Below are positions 34,190-46,600 of a stretch of DNA of 64,000 nt, piece by piece. Location of the stretch: contig OW121854.1 in the NCBI GenBank assembly GCA_933228895.1, forward strand, positions 8,745,131 to 8,809,130, given 5' to 3'. The translations under genes were made by a program, and so were the position numbers. Below the pieces are notes generated by a model, which was given only the letters and a program-made list of their open reading frames with translations, was not told the origin of the DNA and did no database searches. Source of the stretch: Platycnemis pennipes (lineage: Eukaryota; Arthropoda; Insecta; Odonata; Platycnemididae). Every line of letters begins with the position of its first letter. Position 1 is the first letter of the stretch.

Positions 34190-36783
34190 TTATAAAAAGT
34201 ATACCTCACGGAATTTTCGTTTACATCTCACATAATATTAGTTATTCCCAATACTAAACCTAACTTCACAGTTTTTGGTTTTGCTATCCCTTTCCAACTG
34301 CTTATTCTTAAATCTAATTGAAAAAACATACCTCACAGTATTTTTAATTTGCTATCCCACCCATATTAGTCATTCTTACATCTAATTGCAAAACCATACT
34401 TCATGGTATTTTGGTTTTACTTCCTACCCCGATTAATTTTTCTTAATTCAAAATGCAAAACCATGCCTGCTGGTATTTAGGTTTTACTTCCTACGTCAAT
34501 TTATTTTTCTTAAGTCTAAATGCAAAACCATACCTGCTGGTAAATAGGTTTTACTTCCTACGTCAAATAATTACTCTTATTACTAAATGCAAAACCATAC
34601 CTGCTGGTATATAGGTTTTACTTCCCACCCCGATTAATTGCTCTTAATTCTAAATGCAAAACCATACCTGCTGGTATAAAGGTTTTACTTCCTTCGTCAA
34701 TTAATTACTCTCATTTCTAAATGCAAAACCATACCTGCTGGTATATAGGTCTTACTTCCCACCCCGATTAATTGCTCTTAATTCTAAATGCAAAACCATA
34801 CCTGCTGGTATATAGGTTTTACTTCCCACCCCGATTAATTGCTCTTAATTCTAAATGCAAAACCATACCTGCTGGTATATAGGTTTTACTTCCTACGTCA
34901 AATAATTACTCTTATTACTAAATGCAAAACCATACCTGCTGGTATATAGGTTTTACTTCCCACCCCGATTAATTGCTCTTAATTCTAAATGCAAAACCAT
35001 ACCTGCTGGTATATAGGTTTTACTTCCTACGTCAAATAATTACTCTTATTACTAAATGCAAAACCATACCTGCTGGTATATAGGTTTTACTTCCCACCCC
35101 GATTAATTGCTCTTAATTCTAAATTCAAAACCATACCTGCTGGTATTTAGGTTTTACTTCCCACCCCGATTAATTGCTCTTAATTCTAAATTCAAAACCA
35201 TACCTGCTGGTATATAGGTCTTACTTCCAACCCCGATTAATTGCTCTTAATTCTAAATGCAAAACCATACCTGCTGGTAAATAGGTTTTACTTCCTACGT
35301 CAAATAATTACTCTTATTACTAAATGCAACACCATACCTGCTGGTATATAGGTCTTACTTCCCACCCCGATTAATTGCTCTTAATTCTAAATGCAAAACC
35401 ATACCTGCTGGTATATAGGTTTTACTTCCCACCCCGATTAATTACTCTTAATTCTAAATGCAAAACCATACCTGCTGGTATATAGGTTTTACTTCCTACG
35501 TCAAATAATTACTCTTAATTCTAAATGCAAAACCATACCTGCTGGTATATAGGTTTTACTTCCTACGTCAAATAATTACTCATTACTAAATGCAAAACCA
35601 TACCTGCTGGTATATAGGTTTTACTTCCAACCCCGATTAATTGCTCTTAATTCTAAATGCAAAACCATACCTGCTGGTATATAGGTTTTACTTCCTACGT
35701 CAAATAATTACTCTTATTACTAAATGCAAAACCATACCTGCTGGTATATAGGTTTTACTTCCCACCCCGATTAATTACTCTTAATTCTAAATGCAAAACC
35801 ATACCTGCTGGTATATAGGTTTTACTTCCTACGTCAAATAATTACTCTTATTACTAAATGCAAAACCATACCTGCTGGTATATAGGTTTTACTTCCCACC
35901 CCGATTAATTACTCTTAATTCTAAATGCAAAACCATACCTGCTGGTATATAGGTTTTACTTCCTACGTCAAATAATTACTCTTAATTCTAAATGCAAAAC
36001 CATACCTGCTGGTATATAGGTTTTACTTCCTACGTCAAATAATTACTCATTACTAAATGCAAAACCATACCTGCTGGTATATAGGTTTTACTTCCAACCC
36101 CGATTAATTGCTCTTAATTCTAAATGCAAAACCATACCTGCTGGTATATAGGTTTTAGTTCCTACGTCAAATAATTACTCTTATTACTAAATGCAAAACC
36201 ATACCTGCTGGTATATAGGTTTTACTTCCCACCCCGATTAATTGCTCTTAATTCTAAATGCAAAACCATACCTGCTGGTATATAGGTTTTACTTCCTACG
36301 TCAAATAATTACTCTTATTACTAAATGCAAAACCATACCTGCTGGTATATAGGTTTTACATCCCACCCCGATTAATTGCTCTTAATTCTAAATGCAAAAC
36401 CATACCTGCTGGTATATAGGTTTTACTTCCTACGTCAAATAATTACTCTTATTACTAAATGCAAAACCATACCTGCTGGTATATAGGTTTTACTTCCCAC
36501 CCCGATTAATTGCTGTTAATTCTAAATACAAAACCATACCTGCTGGTAAATAGGTTTTACTTCCTACGTCAAATAATTACTCTTATTACTAAATGCAAAA
36601 CAATACCTGCTGGTATATAGGTTTTACTTCCCACCCCGATTAATTGCTTTTAATTCTAAATGCAAAACCATACTTGCTGGCATATAGGTTTTACTTCCTA
36701 CGTCAAATAATTACTCTTATTACTAAATGCAACACCATACCTGCTGGTATATAGGTCTTACTTCCCACCCCGATTAATTGCTC
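34190..36783. repeat. 67-bp satellite array, left segment
   Basis: Tandem monomers of 67 bp, about 37 well-conserved copies from about 34450, preceded by older ones back to about 34190. Two alternating types: A (cccaccccgattaattgctc, ...ttaattctaaatgc) and B (cctacgtcaaataattactc, ...ttattactaaatgc). Both share the core aaaccatacctgctggtata. From about 36160 to 36783 the A-B alternation (134-bp dimer) is strict. Left-edge monomers carry an older core (tacctcacggaattttcg, tacttcatggtattttgg). The segment ends at a TTAA where a transposon is inserted. Confidence 0.97.
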
Positions 36784-37418
36784 TTAAGGGGCCCTGGGAC
36801 ATAGCTGTTTTTCAGACCTATTTTTCAAGGAAGATTGCTCCAACAGGAAGCCAGATATCGGAATGCGGTTTTCAGTAATTAAAAGAGAAAGTATCAAACT
36901 ATTACTCTATAATCCTAGATTTTACGTAATAAGCCTTGTTAAAAATATATCTCGATGTAAAAATAGACCTTTTTGTTGCAAATATTGGGAGACAGAGGGG
37001 CTATTTTTTTAACTTTCGTTATTATAGAGTACAAGATTCAAGCTTAGTCTGTTGGATCCTTGAAAATTATTGATTTTTATTAAAAGACACGCTGTTGAGA
37101 TATTCTGAAAGTAATTTATGTTTTTCGCCAACTCCAGCCCAGGGATACGCCTCGAGCGTCGTGCAAATCACTAAACAGTTCACACATTCTCCGCCTACTG
37201 CGCTACTCAAAAAGCGGCACGGTCCCTCTACCCTATATCCTAAAACGGTATCCTTGAGGTGTTGGAGCTGGGGGAAGGGAAAGTGCAGGCGGGCGGGAAG
37301 CAGAGGCGAGTGAGACGGAGTGTCTGGTTTACTGACGGGTTGTTTCTTGAGTCTCTGTTTGGTTGTCGCTCTCGGGGTGTCTAGTAATAGTCAAACTGAC
37401 TAATAGTCAAGTCTCAAA

Positions 37419-37820
37419 ATGTCATCGGAAGCGTACCGATATCGGAAAATTAAAGTAGGCAGTCGCTTGACATTTTCGATGGCGAGGAAAAAAAGAAAGG
37501 GTGAATTTTTGGCCAAGCGGAGGGAAGAAAAAAGGTAAATATTGTCATTTTTTGTGAAAACACTATCTTAATGTAGTGATATATTCATGTGTAAGTATGC
37601 AAATTTCTATTATCCGAAACAGGCGTCTCAAAATAATGGGAACAGAGTCGCACGTAGGAGGAACTTCTTGCGCTATTGAAGAAATCCCGTCCAATATTGA
37701 CGATTCAGTAGCTGACGAAACTTTGCATGATTCATTTGACGATATGGCAATTGCCGAAGAAGGGAAAAACGAAGGCATACCTATCCGGTGGAGTAACGGG
37801 AAGAAGAATTATCGACTTAA
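37419..37820 (+). pseudogene. 5' part of the TTAA element's gene, two exons, truncated
   Basis: Exon 1 (37419-37534) encodes 38 residues: MSSEAYRYRK... then MARKKRKGEFLAKRREEK, strongly basic. It ends at a donor, AAAAAG|gtaaat. After an 88-bp intron (37535-37622, ending cgaaacag) exon 2 continues in phase as RRLKIMGTESHVGG and an acidic stretch (IEEIPSNIDDSVADE, FDDMAIAEEGKNE). It is cut near 37800-37830 by the LINE. The lysine/arginine-rich start may be a nuclear localisation signal. I recognise no transposase family, and no catalytic region survives. Position just inside the left TIR suggests it is the start of the element's own transposase, but that is inference. Confidence 0.5.
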
Positions 37821-40139
37821 AATATTCGACAAATCGGTTTCCAATTTACTGAAAAGGTTTAACCTAAATTTCAACCTGCGTTTTGATAGTAATTCCCAGC
37901 CTAGTTCTTCTATTAAACTCGTAACACTTATACAATTATCATAGCGGCCTTTAACAAATCTAGTGGATCTTCTTTGCACACGCTCTAATTCTTTTATCAT
38001 ACCTTCCTCGTACGGATCCCATATACTAGCGGCATATTCTAAATGAGGCCTGACAAGTGTAAAATAGCTTCTAGTACTCTCTCATCGCATTTGCCTAGAA
38101 CTCTTTTTACGAATCCTGATATATGGTTTGCTACACTAGTTATTTCCCTGATGTGTTTCCCCCACAGCATGTCTTCAATGTTGGTGACGCCTAAGTATTT
38201 AATAAATTCTACGTTAGATATTTTCTTTTCTTTGATGCAATAATTTTTCTGGGGAAAGTTATTTTTCCCAAAGTTCTTTATCGCGCATATCTTCAAATTT
38301 AATTCTAGCTGCCAACTATCGCACCAATCATCAATCGCATATAAATCCTTAGCTAAAGAATGACTATCCTCTTAATTTCTTATTTCCTTATACACTACTG
38401 CGTCAGAAGAATTACGTAAATATGAAGAGATTAGCCGACAGGACTCAGTGGAGAGCTGCGTCAAACCGATCTGAGGAATGAAGACCAATGATGACTGCTG
38501 CATCATCGGCAAAAAGACGGAGCTTGCTATTTTTAGCTACTGTATTCAAGTCATTTACGGAGAGAGGAAATGAAATTGGGCCTATCACGCTGGGGAACAC
38601 CCGATGTAACTTTTACTTCGCCTGAGGTGACACCATCTAATACCACCCTTTGAACGCGTTCATGTAGGAAATCTCCTATCCAGCCTACCATATTACTGTC
38701 TCCCGTATGATGCTAACTTCGCAAGTAAATTACATTACCTTATCAAACCTTTTCTAAATTTAAAAACGCTGCGTCTACCTGTACGTTACCTTCTCCGAAA
38801 CTAAAATATCATGAACAAAAAGACCTAATTGATTTTCGCAGGACCGTCCCTTTCTGGACCCATGCTTATTTGTTATCAATAAATCCTGGCTATCGAGGTG
38901 TCCCCTTATTGATGTAACTATCATATGCTGTATAATTTTGAACGACAGTGACGTTATTGATATTGGTTTATAATTCGATGGATGTTCCCTATCGCCACTT
39001 CTAAAAATTGGGATCACGTTTGCTATCTTCCAGTCTTTGGGAACCGCGTGTTCTTCGAGGGATTTGTTAAATATTACTTTAAAATACGGTGCCATTTCGA
39101 GAGCTATTTCTTTATACACACGAGCAGGAATTTCATCAGGACCTGAGGACTTGTTCGGGCTATCGTATTTTAGTAAGGATACGATTCCGCTATACAAACT
39201 ACGCTTAGATTGATTAAAAACGCTCTGGAAAAATAATTCAAAAAATTAGCCTTATCTAATTATTTCGCCCCTATACCCTTTCAAGGAATTAACAGTTGAA
39301 ATTTTAGTTCACTGTACTTCCCTAACATATGATCAAAATGCTTTCGGATTCCCCTCTAGTTGTTCTCCAAGTACTTTTCTCTTGAAATCGCTTTACGCTT
39401 TTCTAAGGGCTGTTTTTGCGGCTGCTTTATATGTAACGTTCGATAATTTTTTAGATCGCTATTAGCTACATTTTTCTTAGTTTCGCGTGGATAACTCGTT
39501 GTCGTTTTAAACATTTTTACAACCTCCGCGTTGGACCACCTTGGTTCCCTATTCTCACTCTTATACTCACTCACCGTGTAATTTGGAGGAACTCTTTCCA
39601 TGTCTGTATCACTATTTTTTCTGATGTTTAGAATTTTTCAAAAGAAGTCTGTAATTCACGCCTAAATCCGTTAAAATCTGCTTTACTTAAAAGGCAAATC
39701 TTTCTTTTTAATTTTACATTTTTGTCAGTATTGAGGGATAATTTAACGTGTACTACCTTGTGGTCACTTATTCCATCGACATTTTTAACATTAATGACTT
39801 TTTCATGGATGTTTGAGACAAGTAAATCGAGAACATTCTCCCTTCTATTATGCAAATTTACTATTTGATATACTGCGTATTATGCGAACAGGTTAAAAAA
39901 TGACGAGCAGATTTCTTTGTCCCTACCCCCCAGACTAATGACTACATGTTTTCCAATCTATCGATGTTGTATTGAAATCTCCACCTTTCAATAATCTGTC
40001 GTTCGTTGGTATGAGAATTAATGTGCCTGATCTGTTTCTCGAGTTCTAATACTGAGTGTACATCGGAATGGGGTGGTCTGTAGTAGGCATAAACGTATAT
40101 TACTTTCAAATTACCACATTTAGACATAAACACGTGCAA
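37809..40139 (-). pseudogene. Jockey/CR1-type LINE, endonuclease plus reverse transcriptase, decayed
   Basis: Read from high to low coordinates. The endonuclease part gives VIYVYAYYRPPHSDVHSVLE (39942-40139), then LDLLVSNIHEK and ISDHKVVHVKLSL (39628-39855) with the SDH catalytic motif. A linker with MERVPPNYTVSEYK (39356-39601) follows. RT fingers are at 38775-39197 (SSGPDEIPARVYKE, VPKDWKIANVIPIFRSGD, NYKPISITSLSFKI). The palm motif FADD is at 38502-38513 (RLFADDAAVI). The thumb, 38039-38296, has VEFIKYLGVT and IREITSV. The C-terminus, 37809-38000, has LERVQRRSTRFVKGRYDNC. Several frameshifts and stops separate the blocks. The 5' end (gag-like ORF1, start of endonuclease) is missing, as in a typical truncated insertion. 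It interrupts the TTAA transposon. Confidence 0.85.
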
Positions 40140-40664
40140 GCCAAGCTACCAGCTGAGACCACCTCCTATTTGTTGCAATTCTTACGGCTAAACTGTTGTC
40201 ACAACAACCAATCAACGCGGCTACCCCGAAAAATGAAGTCCATTCATGACTTGGACCGCGGACACGTTCTCCTGCAGCTACGAACCCCACTAGGGCCAGG
40301 CTAGCCAGACCGGCTCGGTTCTTAGAAAATCGTAGCGAGCGCATTTCCGCGAATTCCACGTTGCCACATGGTATAATGTGGAGTCTGCCAAACAGTTTGG
40401 TCCAATCGTGTGTTGAAATGGCAACATTGCGTCTAGTGGTCAGCTATGGTACGAAAACTCCGCGGACGGAGGGGATGAGAGGGAAGGGTCGTTATTGCCT
40501 CATCACCTCTGCGCAAAGAATTAAAGCGTAGAAGAGACACTGAACAAAAATATGGCTGGTTGGGTAGGCGCCGACTCTGGTAACTCTACCGGTCGACGGA
40601 AAAACTATCTCCATCATCTCAGCACTCGAAAGCGAAAAAATAATCATGTATCACGGCCCCTTAA

Positions 40665-43600
40665 TTCTAAATGCAAAACCATACCTGCTGGTATATAGGT
40701 TTTACTTCCCTTCCCGATTAATTTCTCTTAATTCTAAATGCAAAACCATACCTGCTGGTATTTAGGTTTTACTTCCTACATCAATTAATTTTTCTTAAGT
40801 CTAAATTAAAAACCATACCTGCTGGTATATAGGTTTTACTTCCTACGTCAAATAATTACTCTTATTACTAAATGCAAAAGCATACCTGCTGGTATATAGG
40901 TTTTACTTCCCACCCCGATTAAATTCTCTTAATTGTAAATGCAAAACCATACCTGCTGGTATTTAGGTTTTACTTCCCACCCCGATTAATTGCTCTTAAT
41001 TCTAAATTCAAAACCATACCTGCTGGTATATAGGTTTTACTTCCCACCCCGATTAATTGCTCTTAATTCTAAATGCAAAACCATACCTGCTGGTATATAG
41101 GTTTTACTTCCCTTCCCGATTAATTGCTCTTAATTCTAAATGCAAAACCATACCTGCTGGTATATAGGTTTTACTTCCCACCCCGATTAATTGCTTTTAA
41201 TTCTAAATGCAAAACCATACCTGCTGGTATATAGGTTTTACTTCCTACGTCAAATAATTACTCTTATTACTAAATGCAACACCATACCTGCTGGTATATA
41301 GGTTTTACATCCTACGTCAATTAATTTTTCTTAAGTCTAAATGCAAAACCATACCTGCTGGTATTTAGGTTTTACTTCCCACCCCGATTAATTACTGTTA
41401 ATTCTAAATGCAAAACCATACCTGCTGGTATATAGGTTTTACTTCCTACGTCAAATAATTACTCTTAATTCTAAATGCAAAACCATACCTGCTGGTATAT
41501 AGGTTTTACTTCCTACATCAATTAATTTTTCTTAAGTCTAAATTCAAAACCATACCTGCTGGTATATAGGTTTTACTTCCTACGTCAAATAATTACTCTT
41601 ATTACTAAATGCAAAACCATACCTGCTGGTATATAGGTTTTACTTCCCACCCCGATTAATTTCTCTTAATTGTAAATGCAAAACCATACCTGCTGGTATT
41701 TAGGTTTTACCTACTTCCTACATCAATTAATTTTTCTTAAGTCTAAATTCAAAACGATACCTGCTGGTATATAGGTTTTACTTCCTACGTCAAATAATTA
41801 CTCTTATTACTAAATGCAAAACCATACCTGCTGGTATATAGGTTTTACTTCCCACCCCGATTAATTTCTCTTAATTGTAAATGCAAAACCTTACCTGCTG
41901 GTATTTAGGTTTTACTTCCCACCCCGATTAATTGCTTTTAATTCTAAATTCAAAACCATACCTGCTGGTATATAGGTTTTACTTCCCACCCCGATTAATT
42001 TCTCTTAATTCTAAATGCAAAACCATACCTGCTGGTATAAGGGTTTTACTTCCCACCCCGATTAATTGCTCTTAATTCTAAATGCAAAACCATACCTGCT
42101 GGTATATAGGTTTTACTTCCTACGTCAAATAATTACTCTTATTACTAAATGCAAAACCATACCTGCTGGTATATAGGTCTTACTTCCCACCCCGATTAAT
42201 TGCTCTTAATTCTAAATGCAAAACCATACCTGCTGGTATATAGGTTTTACTTCCCACCCCGATTAATTGCTCTTAATTCTAAATGCAAAACCATACCTGC
42301 TGGTATATAGGTTTTACTTCCTACGTCAAATAATTACTCTTATTACTAAATGCAAAACCATACCTGCTGGTATATAGGTTTTACTTCCCACCCCGATTAA
42401 TTGCTCTTAATTCTAAATGCCAAACCATACCTGCTGGTATATAGGTTTTACTTCCTACGTCAAATAATTACTCTTATTACTAAATGCAAAACCATACCTG
42501 CTGGTATATAGGTTTTACTTCCCACCCCGATTAATTGCTCTTAATTCTAAATTCAAAACCATACCTGCTGGTATATAGGTCTTACTTCCCACCCCGATTA
42601 ATTGCTCTTAATTCTAAATGCAAAACCATACCTGCTGGTAAATAGGTTTTACTTCCTACGTCAAATAATTACTCTTATTACTAAATGCAACACCATACCT
42701 GCTGGTATATAGGTCTTACTTCCCACCCCGATTAATTGCTCTTAATTATAAATGCATAACCATAAATGCTGGTATATAGGTTTTACTTCCCACCCCGATT
42801 AATTACTCTTAATTCTAAATGCAAAACCATACCTGCTGGTATATAGGTTTTACTTCCTACGTCAAATAATTACTCTTAATTCTAAATGCAAAACCATACC
42901 TGCTGGTATATAGGTTTTACTTCCTACGTCAAATAATTACTCATTACTAAATGCAAAACCATACCTGCTGGTATATAGGTTTTACTTCCAACCCCGATTA
43001 ATTGCTCTTAATTCTAAATGCAAAACCATACCTGCTGGTATATAGGTTTTACTTCCTACGTCAAATAATTACTCTTATTACTAAATGCAAAACCATACCT
43101 GCTGGTATATAGGTTTTACTTCCCACCCCGATTAATTACTCTTAATTCTAAATGCAAAACCATACCTGCTGGTATATAGGTTTTACTTCCTACGTCAAAT
43201 AATTACTCTTAATTCTAAATGCAAAACCATACCTGCTGGTATATAGGTTTTACTTCCTACGTCAAATAATTACTCATTACTAAATGCAAAACCATACCTG
43301 CTGGTATATAGGTTTTACTTCCAACCCCGATTAATTGCTCTTAATTCTAAATGCAAAACCATACCTGCTGGTATATAGGTTATAGTTCCTACGTCAAATA
43401 ATTACTCTTATTACTAAATGCAAAACCATACCTGCTGGTATATAGGTTTTACTTCCCACCCCGATTAATTGCTCTTAATTCTAAATGCAAAACCATACCT
43501 GCTGGTATATAGGTTTTACTTCCTACGTCAAATAATTACTCTTATTACTAAATGCAAAACCATACCTGCTGGTATATAGGTTTTACTTCCCAACCCGATT

Positions 43601-46600
43601 AATTGCTCTTAATTCTAAATGCAAAACCATACCTGCTGGTATATAGGTTTTACTTCCTACGTCAAATAATTACTCTTATTACTAAATGCAAAACCATACC
43701 TGCTGGTATATAGGTTTTACTTCCCACCCCGATTAATTGCTGTTAATTCTAAATACAAAACCATACCTGCTGGTAAATAGGTTTTACTTCCTACGTCAAA
43801 TAATTACTCTTATTACTAAATGCAAAACAATACCTGCTGGTATATAGGTTTTACTTCCCACCCCGATTAATTGCTTTTAATTCTAAATGCAAAACCATAC
43901 TTGCTGGCATATAGGTTTTACTTCCTACGTCAAATAATTACTCTTATTACTAAATGCAACACCATACCTGCTGGTATATAGGTCTTACTTCCCACCCCGA
44001 TTAATTGCTCTTAATTCTAAATGCAAAACCATACCTGCTGGTATATAGGTTTTACTTCCCTTCCCGATTAATTTCTCTTAATTCTAAATGCAAAACCATA
44101 CCTGCTGGTATTTAGGTTTTACTTCCTACATCAATTAATTTTTCTTAAGTCTAAATTAAAAACCATACCTGCTGGTATATAGGTTTTACTTCCTACGTCA
44201 AATAATTACTCTTATTACTAAATGCAAAAGCATACCTGCTGGTATATAGGTTTTACTTCCCACCCCGATTAAATTCTCTTAATTGTAAATGCAAAACCAT
44301 ACCTGCTGGTATTTAGGTTTTACTTCCCACCCCGATTAATTGCTCTTAATTCTAAATTCAAAACCATACCTGCTGGTATATAGGTTTTACTTCCCACCCC
44401 GATTAATTGCTCTTAATTCTAAATGCAAAACCATACCTGCTGGTATATAGGTTTTACTTCCCTTCCCGATTAATTGCTCTTAATTCTAAATGCAAAACCA
44501 TACCTGCTGGTATATAGGTTTTACTTCCCACCCCGATTAATTGCTTTTAATTCTAAATGCAAAACCATACCTGCTGGTATATAGGTTTTACTTCCTACGT
44601 CAAATAATTACTCTTATTACTAAATGCAACACCATACCTGCTGGTATATAGGTTTTACATCCTACGTCAATTAATTTTTCTTAAGTCTAAATGCAAAACC
44701 ATACCTGCTGGTATTTAGGTTTTACTTCCCACCCCGATTAATTACTGTTAATTCTAAATGCAAAACCATACCTGCTGGTATATAGGTTTTACTTCCTACA
44801 TCAATTAATTTTTCTTAAGTCTAAATTCAAAACCATACCTGCTGGTATATAGGTTTTACTTCCTACGTCAAATAATTACTCTTAATTCTAAATGCAAAAC
44901 CATACCTGCTGGTATATAGGTTTTACTTCCTACATCAATTAATTTTTCTTAAGTCTAAATTCAAAACCATACCTGCTGGTATATAGGTTTTACTTCCTAC
45001 GTCAAATAATTACTCTTAATTCTAAATGCAAAACCATACCTGCTGGTATATAGGTTTTACTTCCTACATCAATTAATTTTTCTTAAGTCTAAATTCAAAA
45101 CCATACCTGCTGGTATATAGGTTTTACTTCCTACGTCAAATAATTACTCTTATTACTAAATGCAAAACCATACCTGCTGGTATATAGGTTTTACTTCCCA
45201 CCCCGATTAATTTCTCTTAATTGTAAATGCAAAACCATACCTGCTGGTATTTAGGTTTTACCTACTTCCTACATCAATTAATTTTTCTTAAGTCTAAATT
45301 CAAAACGATACCTGCTGGTATATAGGTTTTACTTCCTACGTCAAATAATTACTCTTATTACTAAATGCAAAACCATACCTGCTGGTATATAGGTTTTACT
45401 TCCCACCCCGATTAATTTCTCTTAATTGTAAATGCAAAACCTTACCTGCTGGTATTTAGGTTTTACTTCCCACCCCGATTAATTGCTCTTAATTCTAAAT
45501 TCAAAACCATACCTGCTGGTATATAGGTTTTACTTCCCACCCCGATTAATTTCTCTTAATTCTAAATGCAAAACCATACCTGCTGGTATAAGGGTTTTAC
45601 TTCCCACCCCGATTAATTGCTCTTAATTCTAAATGCAAAACCATACCTGCTGGTATATAGGTTTTACTTCCTACGTCAAATAATTACTCTTATTACTAAA
45701 TGCAAAACCATACCTGCTGGTATATAGGTCTTACTTCCCACCCCGATTAATTGCTTTTAATTCTAAATGCAAAACCATACCTGCTGGTATATAGGTTTTA
45801 CTTCCTACGTCAAATAATTACTCTTATTACTAAATGCAAAACAATACCTGCTGGTATATAGGTTTTACTTCCCACCCCGATTAATTGCTTTTAATTCTAA
45901 ATGCAAAACCATACTTGCTGGTATATAGGTTTTACTTCCTACGTCAAATAATTACTCTTAATTCTAAATGCAAAACCATACCTGCTGGTATATAGGTTTT
46001 ACTTCCCACCCCGATTAATTTCTCTTAATTCTAAATGCAAAACCATACCTGCTGGTATATAGGTTTTACTTCCTACGTCAAATAATTACTCATTACTAAA
46101 TGCAAAACCATACCTGCTGGTATATAGGTTTTACTTCCCACCCCGATTAATTGCTCTTAATTCTAAATGCAAAACCATACCTGCTGGTATATAGGTTTTA
46201 CTTCCTACGTCAAATAATTACTCTTATTACTAAATGCAAAACCATACCTGCTGGTATATAGGTTTTACTTCCCACCCCGATTAATTGCTCTTAATTCTAA
46301 ATGCAAAACCATACCTGCTGGTATATAGGTTTTACTTCCTACGTCAAATAATTACTCTTATTACTAAATGCAAAACCATACCTGCTGGTATATAGGTTTT
46401 ACTTCCCACCCCGATTAATTGCTCTTAATTCTAAATGCAAAACCATACCTGCTGGTATATAGGTTTTACTTCCTACGTCAAATAATTACTCTTATTACTA
46501 AATGCAAAACCATACCTGCTGGTATATAGGTTTTACTTCCCACCCCGATTAATTGCTGTTAATTCTAAATGCAAAACCATACCTGCTGGTAAATAGGTTT

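Larger units (their letters stand above)
36788..40660. mobile_element. TTAA-target DNA transposon, 3873 bp, inserted in the satellite
   Basis: The element begins ggggccctgggacat and ends with the inverse of ggggccgtgatacat (12 of 15 matching). It is flanked on both sides by TTAA (36784-36787, 40661-40664). Paralogous satellite blocks carry the uninterrupted site with one TTAA at 44011-44014, 46827-46830 and 51996-51999, which proves the boundaries. TTAA duplication restricts it to piggyBac or Kolobok-type superfamilies; the ends do not decide between them. It contains the 5' part of a spliced gene (37419-37820) and a minus-strand LINE (about 37810-40140). Without the LINE it is about 1.5 kb and lacks a full transposase. 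Confidence 0.88.
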
